NCBI GenBank assembly: GCA_027623205.1
Contig: JAQBYC010000011.1
Location: 1-59,441 of the forward strand
Reading direction: 5' to 3'
DNA: 59,441 bases
From: Pseudomonadota bacterium
Lineage (GTDB): Bacteria > Pseudomonadota > Alphaproteobacteria > GCA-2731375
Within the stretch, counting starts at the first letter, position 1, and each line of letters begins with the position of its first letter. Below the pieces are notes generated by a model that was given only the letters and a program-made list of their open reading frames with translations, was not told the origin of the DNA and did no database searches. Below, piece after piece: positions 16,752 through 25,227 of the stretch. A program made the translations under genes and the position numbers.

Positions 16752-17525
16752 CTATTCGGTTCGGCCGCGGGCAAGAAAATGGGGATTTTCAAAGCCGTTT
16801 TTACCATAGCGTAACGGCCCACCGTCCAGGCGGCGGACGCTACCCCCGGCACATGCCAAGACAGCGTGACCGGCCGCGGTGTCCCATTCCATGGTGCGGC
16901 CCAGGCGGGGATATAAATCGGCGGCGCCTTCCGCCAGTCGGCAGAATTTCAGGCTGCTGCCCGCAGCAATGCATTCCTTAATGTCAAAATCCGCCAGAAA
17001 ATCATCGGTTTCCGGCGAACCGTGTGAACGGCTGACCATGGCGACCAGACCGTCGCCGGCCGGCGCCCGGGCGCGGATCGCCTGTGCCGCGTCTGCGCCG
17101 CGCCGACGGCTGACCTGGCCGTACCCGGCCGCGGTATAGGTTTCCGCCTTGACGGGTACATGTACCGTGCCCAGGACTGGTTCGCCGCCGCGAATGAGGG
17201 CGATATTGACCGTGAAATCACCATTCCGCGACACGAATTCCCGGGTGCCATCCAGGGGATCGACCAGCCAGAACGGTCCGGCGCCAACCTCGGGTCGATG
17301 ACCGGCAGAGACCTCTTCCTCCGCCACGACGGGAATATCCGGCGTCAGTTCCCGCAGGGCGGTAACAATAATTGCCTCGGCGACGCGGTCGGCCTCGGTC
17401 ACGGGCGATGCGTCCGCCTTGCTCTCGACCGAGAAACCCCGGCCATAGATCTTCATGATGGCGCCGCCGGCCTGTAAAGCGATGGCCTCGATCGCAGCCG
17501 CCAGATCACCGTCATCCGCCGCCAT
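16752..17525 (-). CDS. cysQ: 3'(2'),5'-bisphosphate nucleotidase CysQ
   Basis: This 257-aa member of the inositol monophosphatase superfamily hydrolyses 3'-phosphoadenosine 5'-phosphate to AMP during sulfate assimilation. It has the metal-binding EEEVSAGH segment, the DPLDGTREFV signature, MVSRSHGSPET and the C-terminal EWDTAAGHAVL motif. The start is ATG 17525, with GGAGGG eight bases upstream inside the end of the SDR gene, whose stop codon begins three bases away. The two are therefore tightly coupled. It is convergent with the CoA ligase gene; only 41 bases separate the stops, with a weak CCTGC/GCAGG stem there. Confidence 0.88.
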   Translation of the reverse strand: MAADDGDLAAAIEAIALQAGGAIMKIYGRGFSVESKADASPVTEADRVAEAIIVTALRELTPDIPVVAEEEVSAGHRPEVGAGPFWLVDPLDGTREFVSRNGDFTVNIALIRGGEPVLGTVHVPVKAETYTAAGYGQVSRRRGADAAQAIRARAPAGDGLVAMVSRSHGSPETDDFLADFDIKECIAAGSSLKFCRLAEGAADLYPRLGRTMEWDTAAGHAVLACAGGSVRRLDGGPLRYGKNGFENPHFLARGRTE

Positions 17526-17527
17526 CG

Positions 17528-18274
17528 CTAGCGCCCTCCGGTTGCTTCGATGGTCGTCGAGGTGATGTAGGACGCATCCTCGCTGATCAACCACAGAGCT
17601 GTCCGGGCTATTTCTTCCGCCGTGCCCGCGCGGCCCAAGGGGGAGGCCCCACCCAGTTCCGCCACCCGTTCAGGCATGCCCATGCGGGCATGAATTTCTG
17701 TGTCGATGACACCGGGCTGCACGCCGACGACGCGAATGCCGTCCGCCGCGATTTCCAGGCCCAGGCCCTTGGTGAAGGTTTCCAGGCCGCCTTTTGATGC
17801 CGCGTAGTGCAGATATTGGTTGGCGCCACCCAGCCTCGCGGCCGCTGAAGAGATGTTGACGATTACACCGCCCTGACCGCCATGTTTGATGGACATGCGT
17901 TTGATCGCTTCGCGGGCGCACAAAAAGGGCCCGATCAGGTTGAGGCGAAAGACCGCTGCCATGTCGGCCTCTTCCATCGCCTCAAGGCGGCAGACGGTGC
18001 CGGTCATGCCGGCATTGTTGATCAATGCGGTGACCGGGCCCAGGGCCGCATCAACCTGTTCGAAGAGGGCGGTTATATCCTTTTCGCGCCCCATATCGCC
18101 GCCAACGGCGATCGCCCGTCCACCGGCCGCGGCAATCTCTCCGACCACCGCTTCGGCCCGGTCCGGGCTGCTGTGATAATTGACGCAAACCCTGAAACCC
18201 CTGGCGGCGCCTAAAATGGCGCAGGCCGCGCCAATGCCACGGCTTGACCCGGTAACCACTAAAACACCTGGCAT
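17528..18274 (-). CDS. Short-chain dehydrogenase/reductase (YgfF-like)
   Basis: This 248-aa SDR has the TGSSRGIGAA cofactor motif, an arrangement around NYHSSP that permits NADP, NNAGMTG, NISSAAARLGG and YAASK with the catalytic Tyr and Lys. It ends in IEATGGR, as in many glucose-1-dehydrogenase-like or YgfF-like SDRs. GAGGAG lies about nine bases before the ATG. It is coupled to cysQ downstream. The substrate is unknown. Confidence 0.88.
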   Translation of the reverse strand: MPGVLVVTGSSRGIGAACAILGAARGFRVCVNYHSSPDRAEAVVGEIAAAGGRAIAVGGDMGREKDITALFEQVDAALGPVTALINNAGMTGTVCRLEAMEEADMAAVFRLNLIGPFLCAREAIKRMSIKHGGQGGVIVNISSAAARLGGANQYLHYAASKGGLETFTKGLGLEIAADGIRVVGVQPGVIDTEIHARMGMPERVAELGGASPLGRAGTAEEIARTALWLISEDASYITSTTIEATGGR

Positions 18275-18392
18275 TTAAATCGTCTCCTCGCCTAGCGTCC
18301 ATTTGATCCAGATGTACTCGGAATCTTCAGGATGGGGAAATTGAACCAATTACTCGGATCACTAAAGCGAATCCAACCGATTGAAAACTGCT

Positions 18393-18854
18393 CTAGCTGG
18401 GCGGTATAGGTTCGACGCGCAGCGTGGCGCCCATGACCGCGGTGACCCGCACCCTGACGCCAGCGGGAAGGTCCGGTCCTTCTACCTGCCAGGTGCCGTC
18501 GTCGACCCGCATGCGGCCGTGACCGCCTGCTATGGCGTTGTCCAAAACAAAATCACGGCCCACATATTGCGCACCGCGCCGGTTCAAGTCGGGATGATCG
18601 GTGGCCAGGGGGTTACCCTTCAGATAACGGCGCGAGACGACAATGGAGACGACGGCAAGCACCGCGAACATGGCAAACTGCCATTTCCAATCCAACTCCG
18701 GTGCAATGAAAACGACGGCGCCGACCACGCCGGCGGCGATGCCCAGCCACATGAACACGGCGCCGGGCGCGAAGATCTCGAGAATTACCAAGACCAGGGC
18801 GGCGATAAACCAATCCCAATAGGCCAAGGTTTCCAAATAGAGAAGCACCTGCAC
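18393..18854 (-). CDS. NfeD-family membrane protein
   Basis: This 153-aa protein has two or three membrane helices (DWFIAALVLVILEIFAPGAVFMWLG; then PELDWKWQFAMFAVLAVVSIVV) and a C-terminal OB-fold domain (VGRDFVLDNAIAGGHGRMRVDDGTW). NfeD proteins pair with SPFH-domain proteins in membrane microdomains. The start is GTG 18854 because GGAGG lies eight bases upstream, and this leaves a four-base gap after the stop of the SPFH gene. A longer frame reaching back into that gene has no such support. The pairing with a slipin or QmcA-like protein is the standard operon. Confidence 0.88.
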   Translation of the reverse strand: MQVLLYLETLAYWDWFIAALVLVILEIFAPGAVFMWLGIAAGVVGAVVFIAPELDWKWQFAMFAVLAVVSIVVSRRYLKGNPLATDHPDLNRRGAQYVGRDFVLDNAIAGGHGRMRVDDGTWQVEGPDLPAGVRVRVTAVMGATLRVEPIPPS

Positions 18855-18858
18855 GTGA

Positions 18859-19851
18859 TTATCCTCCGCTACGCGGGATGGGAGAGCCGCCCCCGCTACC
18901 GCTGCTGCTGCCACCATCGTCGGCACGGTCACGGAAGCTTTCACGGGCAATTTCGGCAATACCGCTAATGGCGCCAATCACGGAGGAAGCTTCCAATGGC
19001 AGCATGAGGATTTTTTGGTTGCGGGACGTGGCGATCTGGCCCAGGGCCTCGATATATTTTTGGGCGACGAAATAGTTGATCGCCTGCACGTCGCCCTTGC
19101 TGATGGCTTCGGAAACCATGGTCGTCGCCTGTGCCTCCGCCTGGGCCTCCCGCTCCCGGGCTTCGGCATCGCGGAACGCCGCTTCGCGCCGGCCCTCGGC
19201 CTCCAGAATGGCGGCCTGTTTCTCGCCTTCCGCCCGCAGGATTGCAGCCGCCCGGAAGCCTTCCGCTTCCAGAATATTGGCGCGCTTCTCCCGCTCCGCC
19301 TTCATCTGCCTGGCCATGGCATCGACCAGATCCCGCGGCGGCGCGATATCCTTGATCTCGATTCGCGTTACCTTGATGCCCCAGGGCGAAGTGGCGCCGT
19401 CAACGACGGTGAGCAGGCGTGCATTAATTTCATCCCGTTTGGATAACAGCTCGTCTAAATCCATGCTACCCATGACCGTGCGGATATTGGTCATGGTCAG
19501 GTTCAGGGTTGCCCGCTCTAACTGACTGACTTCATAAGCGGCGGATGCGGCATCCAAGACCTGGAAGAAAACCACCCCGTCGACCGCCACCATGGCGTTG
19601 TCCTTGGTGATGACTTCCTGGGTGGGGACGTCCAGCACCTGTTCCATCATGTTCATTTTGGCGCCGAGCCGATCGACGATCGGTACGATTAAATGCAAGC
19701 CCGGCGGCAAGGTACGGGTATAGCGGCCAAACCGTTCGACGGTGTATTCCATGCCTTGGGGCACCACCTTCACCCCAGCGATAACCAAGATGATGGCAAG
19801 CAATACCAATACGAAAACAAAGATGGTCGAGCCATCAAAGCTAAAATACAT
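18859..19851 (-). CDS. qmcA: SPFH/Band 7 protein (QmcA/paraslipin-like)
   Basis: This 330-aa protein has one N-terminal membrane helix ([20 protein letters not shown]), the SPFH domain ([45 protein letters not shown]) and a long helical region ([15 protein letters not shown], repeated EA-rich coiled coil). It ends with a glycine-serine-rich tail. Such proteins oligomerise in inner-membrane microdomains and modulate proteases. The ATG at 19851 has AAAGGAT six bases upstream and is preferred to a TTG six codons earlier. It is first in an operon with the NfeD gene. Confidence 0.9.
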   Translation of the reverse strand: MYFSFDGSTIFVFVLVLLAIILVIAGVKVVPQGMEYTVERFGRYTRTLPPGLHLIVPIVDRLGAKMNMMEQVLDVPTQEVITKDNAMVAVDGVVFFQVLDAASAAYEVSQLERATLNLTMTNIRTVMGSMDLDELLSKRDEINARLLTVVDGATSPWGIKVTRIEIKDIAPPRDLVDAMARQMKAEREKRANILEAEGFRAAAILRAEGEKQAAILEAEGRREAAFRDAEAREREAQAEAQATTMVSEAISKGDVQAINYFVAQKYIEALGQIATSRNQKILMLPLEASSVIGAISGIAEIARESFRDRADDGGSSSGSGGGSPIPRSGG

Positions 19852-19953
19852 GCTAATATCCTTTGACAACTAAATTTGGCGTAATCGCATTATTGTATAG
19901 TTTTACATCGCAGGTATCCACGATAAGCGGAAGTAGTGGGACGAAATCCGGAT

Positions 19954-20442
19954 ATGAGCAATAAAAGTAGAATTCATTCGTTTCATCCCGAACTCTACGG
20001 CGATGTCAAATCGGCCGTGCGGGCCTTGCTGCATGCGATCGGCGGCGAGGCCAAGGCGGCGGCGGTCTGCCGGGTCTCCAAGTCCACACTGTCCGAATAT
20101 GGCAATCCGCGCTACGGCGAACGGCACATGCCCGTGGATGTCGTTCTGGCCTTGGAACGCGCGGCCGGTGAAATGCCGGTCACCGAGCATCTGGCCGCCG
20201 AGCATGGTGCACTTCTGTTGCACTTGCCTGCGGTCGAGGCGGTGGGTAGCTGGCTTGATCATCTCACGTCCATCGGCAAGGAGGCGGGTGATGTCTTCCA
20301 TCGGGCTGGCGAATATCTGGCCAACGACGGCGATATCGATGCCCATGAAGCGCCCGCGTTACTGAGAGAGGTGGATGAATTGCTAGCCGCCGTCGCCGCC
20401 ATGCGGGTCTCGGTGCGGGCCCGAATTCCCCAGGAGGAATAA
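19954..20442 (+). CDS. Small helix-turn-helix protein, phage-regulator-like
   Basis: This 162-aa protein has a likely DNA-binding helix-turn-helix near residues 25-50 (EAKAAAVCRVSKSTLSEYGNP) followed by a helical region rich in Ala, Glu and His (LERAAGEMPVTEHLAAEHGALL). The pattern is reminiscent of phage CII-type regulators that are fixed in many alphaproteobacterial chromosomes, but no other phage gene is nearby. It is divergent from the SPFH gene by about 100 bases and convergent with a peroxiredoxin, separated by a strong hairpin. The start at ATG 19954 is favoured over GTG 19936. The target is unknown. Confidence 0.65.
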   Translation: MSNKSRIHSFHPELYGDVKSAVRALLHAIGGEAKAAAVCRVSKSTLSEYGNPRYGERHMPVDVVLALERAAGEMPVTEHLAAEHGALLLHLPAVEAVGSWLDHLTSIGKEAGDVFHRAGEYLANDGDIDAHEAPALLREVDELLAAVAAMRVSVRARIPQEE

Positions 20443-20446
20443 ACAG

Positions 20447-20475
20447 ACGCCCCGGCGAGGAACTCGCCGGGGCGT
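20447..20475. terminator. Strong bidirectional hairpin terminator
   Basis: A perfect 13-bp GC-rich stem with a GAA loop lies between the convergent HTH and peroxiredoxin genes, five bases after one stop and 18 before the other. T-runs are short on both sides, but position and strength fit a shared terminator. Confidence 0.75.
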
Positions 20476-20493
20476 TGCGCAGTCGAAGGTTTC

Positions 20494-20979
20494 TTACAGA
20501 AGGTTCAGGATCGCCTGGGCGCCGGTCTTTTCGATGCCGCCCGGATTTTCCTCGATCTGAACAGCACTGACGACGCCATCGTCCACGACAATGGCGAAAC
20601 GCTGGCAACGGACACCCATGCCGCGCGCCGTCAAATCCAACTCCAGACCCAGGGCCTTGGTATAGGCCGCGCTGCCGTCGGCCAGCATGGTTACATTTTT
20701 GCCAACCTGTTGATCCTTGCCCCAGGCGCCCATGACAAAGGCATCGTTGACCGACATGCAGCCGACTGCGTCAACCCCCTTGGCTGCCAACGCGGTATGA
20801 TTTTTCACATAGCTGGGCACATGCTGGGCCGAGCAGGTCGGCGTGAAGGCGCCAGGCAGGCCAAACAACACCACTTTTTTGCCGCCAAACCATTCGTCCG
20901 TTGAAACAGGCTCCGGACCGCCGTCGCCCATCGTCATCAAAGTACCCGAAGGCATCTTATCGCCAACCGAAATTGTCAT
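20494..20979 (-). CDS. Peroxiredoxin, Prx5 type
   Basis: This 161-aa thioredoxin-fold peroxidase has the peroxidatic cysteine in PGAFTPTCSAQHVP and the catalytic Arg region RGMGVRCQRFAIVVDDG; a second Cys (CMSVNDAF) is also present. It reduces hydroperoxides with glutathione/glutaredoxin or thioredoxin. The start at ATG 20979 has GGGAG eight bases upstream, better than the ATG 18 bases earlier. Confidence 0.92.
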   Translation of the reverse strand: MTISVGDKMPSGTLMTMGDGGPEPVSTDEWFGGKKVVLFGLPGAFTPTCSAQHVPSYVKNHTALAAKGVDAVGCMSVNDAFVMGAWGKDQQVGKNVTMLADGSAAYTKALGLELDLTARGMGVRCQRFAIVVDDGVVSAVQIEENPGGIEKTGAQAILNLL

Positions 20980-21070
20980 GGTCACATCTCCCGTCATTTA
21001 GTGATTGTTAGGGCCCTGATTTTAGGCGGGCGGCACCGCACCCGATAACATCCCCAAAAGCATATAGCTC

Positions 21071-21106
21071 TAATGGGGACGGATGCAATAATGGGGACGG
21101 ATGCAA
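21071..21106. repeat. 18-bp perfect tandem duplication
   Basis: TAATGGGGACGGATGCAA occurs twice, head to tail, in the gap between the peroxiredoxin start and the end of the DsbD N-domain gene. Its origin is not recognisable. Confidence 0.9.
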
Positions 21107-21125
21107 TGTGCGGCGCGCGGCTTTT

Positions 21126-22076
21126 TCATTGACCCAGGATTACCCGGCGTTCCACCGCGCGAGGGCCGTCGACCATGGTGAGCGTAAGCGCCTGGGTCGC
21201 CAGCTTTGCCTTGCCGGTGCCCGCGTAAACCGGCAGCGCCATGGTCACCTTTTGACGCCCTGCGCCATAGGTCGTTTTAGGGCGGCCAAATCCAAAAGGC
21301 TCGGGCCCTTCGACCATCAGATCAGGCGCTGCGAAAGGCACCTCGGAATGGCCAGTTATGTGCAAAATCTGTTTGCCCGGCGGTCCGCTCACCACCGCGC
21401 TTTTGATATTGAGGCCGGCTTTGGACTCCGGTTGGGGCACCCGATCCAGATAGCGCCGGATGAGGGGCGCAAAGGCGCTTGGTTCCGCCTTGGTCCCGGT
21501 GGCGCCCGTGAGAATAGCGGGCAGACCCAGGGCCAATTCAGCCCGTATGGGAATGCAGACCTGGGCGCATATTAAGTAATCCAGGCTCAGCCGGGCGGTT
21601 GCAGGCTGAGCAGGCGCCGCCAACTTGAGCAATACCGGCAAAACAACTTCGTCATGATAGCCAAAGCTGTCGAAGCCAAAGGCGCTGAAACGTTGCGGCG
21701 CGGGCCAACGCACTTCGATCATGTCCAGATTGTCCGATGCGCTCCAATCCAAGCGGGGGGGCGCCCCCGATTCGCCTGGACTGCGCCAATATGTCTTCCA
21801 GCCCGAACCAAGCTTGATTTGTACCCCCAGCCATATGCGGCCCGCGCCATCCACCCGGCTTTGTCCGGCGATCAGGCGCGCCGCAGCTTCCTCTGTCCCT
21901 TGCCACGCTCCAGATGCGGTCTCTGCCCGAACGGGGCCGATTGCCAGGGGAGCTGCCATGATCGAGACGGCCAGCGCCACAACCGCAAGCCCGGAAAACG
22001 AGCAATTGCGGAATTTTGAACTCAATAACCGCAAATTCTCCACCTTTTGCCGAGTTCTTCGAGTATATTTGATCAT
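21126..22076 (-). CDS. Secreted protein with DsbD N-terminal-like domain
   Basis: This 316-aa protein has a signal peptide (FSGLAVVALAVSIMAAPLAIGPVRA) and then an immunoglobulin-like domain as in the periplasmic alpha domain of DsbD: IWLGVQIKLGSGWKTYWRSPGESGAPPRLDW, FSAFGFDSFGYHDEVVLPV, and a Cys pair in LDYLICAQVCIPIRAEL, which matches the redox CxxxC position. It has no DsbD transmembrane or thioredoxin domain, so a separate partner would be needed. It may take part in periplasmic thiol transfer or cytochrome and copper chemistry. It is divergent from YqgE. Confidence 0.8.
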   Translation of the reverse strand: MIKYTRRTRQKVENLRLLSSKFRNCSFSGLAVVALAVSIMAAPLAIGPVRAETASGAWQGTEEAAARLIAGQSRVDGAGRIWLGVQIKLGSGWKTYWRSPGESGAPPRLDWSASDNLDMIEVRWPAPQRFSAFGFDSFGYHDEVVLPVLLKLAAPAQPATARLSLDYLICAQVCIPIRAELALGLPAILTGATGTKAEPSAFAPLIRRYLDRVPQPESKAGLNIKSAVVSGPPGKQILHITGHSEVPFAAPDLMVEGPEPFGFGRPKTTYGAGRQKVTMALPVYAGTGKAKLATQALTLTMVDGPRAVERRVILGQ

Positions 22077-22095
22077 GCGTAGCCTACAATATAGG

Positions 22096-22107
22096 GGTTA
22101 ATTAACC
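22096..22107. promoter_or_regulatory. 12-bp palindrome in a divergent promoter region
   Basis: GGTTAATTAACC is a perfect palindrome, flanked by ATAG and TAT, in the 84-base gap between the DsbD N-domain and YqgE genes. It is a candidate operator or overlapping promoter element. The regulator is unknown. Confidence 0.35.
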
Positions 22108-22160
22108 TATATGTGCTGACAATAGCGTGAGAGTTTGAACTCCCTTGCAAATATCACCAT

Positions 22161-22787
22161 GTGAATTTTATGGAATCTGACAAAGATAGTGTTGACATGC
22201 CAGACGACGCTGCGGGTAAGGCTGCGGACGATGACGGCTACCTGACCGGTCAGCTATTGATCGCCATGCCCACAATGGGCGATCCTCGGTTCGAAAGGAC
22301 CGTGATCTATATGTGCGCCCATTCCGCCGATGGCGCCATGGGTTTGGTGGTTAATAGAAAGGCCAGCGAAATCGACTTTCCCGGACTGTTAAAGCAGTTG
22401 GAGATCGAGACCGGGAGCATCAAGAATCCGATCCCGATCCTGGTGGGGGGACCGGTGGAAACCGGCCGGGGGTTCGTCCTGCATTCCCTGGATTACCGCC
22501 AGGATTCGACCCTGGAAGTGACCAGCGAAGTGGGCCTGACGGCGACGGTGGATATTCTACGCTCCATCGCCGAAGGTGAAGGTCCGGCCCATAGTCTGCT
22601 GACACTGGGTTATGCCGGTTGGTCCGCCGGCCAGTTGGATAACGAAATTCAGGCCAATGGTTGGCTCAACGTTACGGCGGACGCTGGACTGCTGTTTGAT
22701 GAGGATTTGAGCGAAAAATGGGATCGTGCCGTGCGCAAGGTTGGGATTGATCCGTCATTCCTGTCCGTCGAAGCGGGGCATGCGTAG
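22161..22787 (+). CDS. YqgE/AlgH family protein
   Basis: This 208-aa UPF0301 protein has the family core [44 protein letters not shown] and [18 protein letters not shown]. It is widespread in proteobacteria and its function is unsettled; AlgH has been linked to alginate regulation in Pseudomonas. The start is either GTG 22161 or ATG 22170; neither has a clear ribosome binding site. The first 27 residues are acidic and non-conserved. Confidence 0.88.
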   Translation: MNFMESDKDSVDMPDDAAGKAADDDGYLTGQLLIAMPTMGDPRFERTVIYMCAHSADGAMGLVVNRKASEIDFPGLLKQLEIETGSIKNPIPILVGGPVETGRGFVLHSLDYRQDSTLEVTSEVGLTATVDILRSIAEGEGPAHSLLTLGYAGWSAGQLDNEIQANGWLNVTADAGLLFDEDLSEKWDRAVRKVGIDPSFLSVEAGHA

Positions 22788-22828
22788 GCAAAATGTAATT
22801 CTTTAATTCCATAATTCTAGAAATGTAG

Positions 22829-22856
22829 TTGCATTTATCTCTGGGCGCCTTATATT
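22829..22856 (+). promoter_or_regulatory. Putative promoter giving a leaderless arsR transcript
   Basis: TTGCAT (22829-22834), a 16-base spacer and TATATT (22851-22856) resemble a sigma-70 promoter. Transcription would start at about 22863-22864, the A of the arsR ATG. No Shine-Dalgarno sequence is present. Confidence 0.5.
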
Positions 22857-22863
22857 GACCTTC

Positions 22864-23250
22864 ATGAATGAGATAATTGCACTTCCCGATACAAGCCAAC
22901 TGCAAACGACTGCTGACGCCATGGAGGCATTGGGCAACGAAACCCGCCTGGCTATTTTCACACAATTAGTGCCGGCGGGACGGGCCGGATTGACCGTGGG
23001 CGAGATCCAGACACGCCTTGGGGTGCCGGCCTCAACCCTATCCCATCATCTGGCGCGGCTGATCCAAGTCGATTTGGTGGGCCAGGAACGCCGGGGGCGA
23101 AAGCTGATTTGCCGGGCCAACTACCAGCGCATGGATGGGGTCTTGCAGTATTTGACCCGGAATTGTTGTGCCGCCGATGGCGCTGTCCACGACGTCAATG
23201 CAGGACACGATCATCGGGATCCGGAATTTCAGGAAGGATCGGCAGCATGA
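22864..23250 (+). CDS. arsR: ArsR-family metalloregulator, possible organoarsenical sensor
   Basis: This 128-aa winged-helix repressor has MEALGNETRLAIFTQL, the recognition helix VPASTLSHHLARL and a beta-wing VGQERRGRKLICRANY. Cysteines are at 83 (LICRAN) and at 101-102 (RNCCAADG), followed by a His/Asp-rich tail (HDVNAGHDHRD). As I recall, the methylarsenite-selective ArsR of Shewanella putrefaciens binds MAs(III) with Cys83 and Cys101, so the same placement here is suggestive. It overlaps the permease gene by an ATGA, so the repressor and exporter are coupled. ATG 22864 is chosen because the promoter sits directly before it. Confidence 0.85.
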   Translation: MNEIIALPDTSQLQTTADAMEALGNETRLAIFTQLVPAGRAGLTVGEIQTRLGVPASTLSHHLARLIQVDLVGQERRGRKLICRANYQRMDGVLQYLTRNCCAADGAVHDVNAGHDHRDPEFQEGSAA

Positions 23251-24284
23251 GCGATATTTCCCTCTCCATCGTCGGTGCGGCGCGCCGGGTCTCCGGTATC
23301 GACCGGGTATGGCTGGCGGTGGCCGCCGCCTTGCTGCTTGGCGCCCTGGTAGCGCCACAACAGACGATGTCCAGCGTCAATTTTGCTGGAAACGGTTTAT
23401 TGCAAATCGCACCCTTCCTAGCTATTTCAATCGGTCTGGCCGCTTACGCCAAGGCCTCGGGCGCCGATAATCTGATCGCCAATGTGTTTCAGGGCCGGGC
23501 GGTGCAGATGGTTTTTGCCGCCTCGCTGTTTGGCGCCCTTTCGCCATTTTGTTCTTGCGGCGTGATCCCCCTGATTGCCGCCCTGTTGGCCATGGGTGTG
23601 CCGCTGGCGCCGGTCATGGCGTTCTGGCTGGCGTCGCCCTTGATGGATCCCCAGATGTTTTTGTTGACCATGGGCGCATTGGGCCTGCCCTTTGCTGTCG
23701 GCAAAACAGCCGCCGCGTTGGGTATTGGCCTATTGGGCGGCTTTGCCACGCTATTGCTACAGCGGGTGGGCGTTTTCGCCATGCCCCTGCGTGCAGGCGT
23801 GGGCGACGGCGGTTGCGGCGCCGGTTCGGTGCGCAGCGAAGGGAAAGTGTTTTGGAAATTCTGGCGGGACGGCGAGCGCCGGGCGAAATTCGCCGATGAA
23901 GCCTGGAAGACCTTGTTGTTCCTGGGTAAATGGCTGCTGGTGGCCTTTCTGCTCGAAAGTGTCATGTTGGCGTATATTCCCGCCGAGGCCGTCGCCGGTC
24001 TACTTGGCGGCGACAGTATCTGGGCTATTCCACTGGCGGCTGTTGTCGGCGTGCCGGCCTATCTGAACGGCTTCGCGGCTATACCATTGGTCGCGGGCCT
24101 GATGGATCTGGGCATGGCGCCGGGCGCCGCAATGTCTTTCATGGTAGCGGGGGGGGTGTCCTGTATTCCGGCTGCCATTGCGGTCTTTGCCCTGGTCCGT
24201 CTGCAGGTTTTTGCCTGGTATCTGGGCTTGGCTCTGGTTGGCTCCTTGGCGGCCGGTTTGAGCTTTCAATTTCTTATGGCCTGA
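23247..24284 (+). CDS. arsP: ArsP/DUF318-type permease (organoarsenical efflux)
   Basis: This 345-aa polytopic membrane protein has about eight to ten helices. It carries the family motif SPFCSCGVIPLIAALLAMGVPLAP, LASPLMDPQMFLLT and, in the second half, VGVPAYLNGFAAIPLVAGLMDLGMAPG with an internal-repeat look. Proteins of this family include ArsP, which exports trivalent organoarsenicals, with the CSC-type cysteines implicated. Its start overlaps the arsR stop by four bases. A long cytoplasmic loop with GDGGCGAG lies between the halves. The substrate is inferred from ArsR pairing and the motif; other metals cannot be excluded. Confidence 0.8.
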   Translation: MSDISLSIVGAARRVSGIDRVWLAVAAALLLGALVAPQQTMSSVNFAGNGLLQIAPFLAISIGLAAYAKASGADNLIANVFQGRAVQMVFAASLFGALSPFCSCGVIPLIAALLAMGVPLAPVMAFWLASPLMDPQMFLLTMGALGLPFAVGKTAAALGIGLLGGFATLLLQRVGVFAMPLRAGVGDGGCGAGSVRSEGKVFWKFWRDGERRAKFADEAWKTLLFLGKWLLVAFLLESVMLAYIPAEAVAGLLGGDSIWAIPLAAVVGVPAYLNGFAAIPLVAGLMDLGMAPGAAMSFMVAGGVSCIPAAIAVFALVRLQVFAWYLGLALVGSLAAGLSFQFLMA

Positions 24285-24325
24285 TTGCCGGTCGGCTACG
24301 GCATGAGGAATTCTCGTCAATTGCC

Positions 24326-24354
24326 TTGGCTTTGGTCATGGTGTTGGCCATATT
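24326..24354 (+). promoter_or_regulatory. Possible promoter close to fdhD start
   Basis: TTGGCT (24326-24331), a 17-base spacer and CATATT (24349-24354) would start transcription within a base or two of the fdhD ATG. No ribosome binding site is seen before it. The match to consensus is moderate. Confidence 0.35.
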
Positions 24355-24360
24355 GCGGCC

Positions 24361-25227
24361 ATGAAGGAATTTCAACTGGCCCCGATGCCCGAGGATGAAC
24401 GCCTGACACAACAGGTTGGCGGTATCGATCAGACCGGCGCCCAGGTCACTACCCGCGTGGTGATCGAACAGCCCCTGACCCTGTATCTGAACGGCCAGGA
24501 AATCGTCACAATGATGACCATCGGCGATCATCCCGATTGTCTGGCAGTGGGTTATCTATTGAACCAGAACATGTTGCGCGCGGACGACAAGCTGACCGGT
24601 ATTGACTACGACGAGGAACTGGCGGTCGTCGTGGTGCGCACCGAACGGATCACGGATTTCGAAGAAAAGCTGAAGAAGAAAACCTTGACCTCCGGCTGCG
24701 CTCAAGGGACCGCCTTTGGCGACATCATGGAACATTTTGACGAAATCCAACTGCCGGGCGATGCGGTATTGAAGACCTCGTGGATCTATACCCTCAGCCG
24801 CAAAATCAATCAACAACCCAGCCTGTATCTGACCGCCGGCGCCATCCATGGCTGTGTGCTTTGCGAAGAAGACCGGCCCCTGGTCTATATGGAGGACGTC
24901 GGCCGGCATAACGCCATCGATAAGATCGCCGGCTGGATGTTCCTGAATAACGAGCATGCGGCGGGTAAGATTTTTTATACCACCGGGCGCCTGACTTCCG
25001 AAATGATTATCAAGACCGTGCGCATGGGCATTCCAATTCTGATCTCTCGCTCAGGCTTCACGGCCTGGGGGGTTGATCTGGCGCGGCAAGCCAAACTAAC
25101 CGTGATCGGTCGCGCCAAGGGCAAACGCTTCTTGTGTCTGGCAGGCGAGGATCGGCTGATCTTCGATGCAGCTTTCGATGGTGATGGCAAAGGCGATGCT
25201 CAAAAACGTGTCAACGACGATGAATGA
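24361..25227 (+). CDS. fdhD: Formate dehydrogenase accessory sulfurtransferase FdhD
   Basis: This 288-aa protein passes sulfur from IscS to the molybdenum cofactor of formate dehydrogenase. It has HPDCLAVGYLLNQ, TSGCAQGTAFGD with C113 at the catalytic loop, AIHGCVLC and EDVGRHNAIDKIAGW. The enterobacterial enzyme has a CxxC pair in that loop; here only one Cys is present. Downstream mobA overlaps it by eight bases, so the two molybdenum-cofactor steps are coupled. The formate dehydrogenase itself is not in the window. Confidence 0.93.
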   Translation: MKEFQLAPMPEDERLTQQVGGIDQTGAQVTTRVVIEQPLTLYLNGQEIVTMMTIGDHPDCLAVGYLLNQNMLRADDKLTGIDYDEELAVVVVRTERITDFEEKLKKKTLTSGCAQGTAFGDIMEHFDEIQLPGDAVLKTSWIYTLSRKINQQPSLYLTAGAIHGCVLCEEDRPLVYMEDVGRHNAIDKIAGWMFLNNEHAAGKIFYTTGRLTSEMIIKTVRMGIPILISRSGFTAWGVDLARQAKLTVIGRAKGKRFLCLAGEDRLIFDAAFDGDGKGDAQKRVNDDE

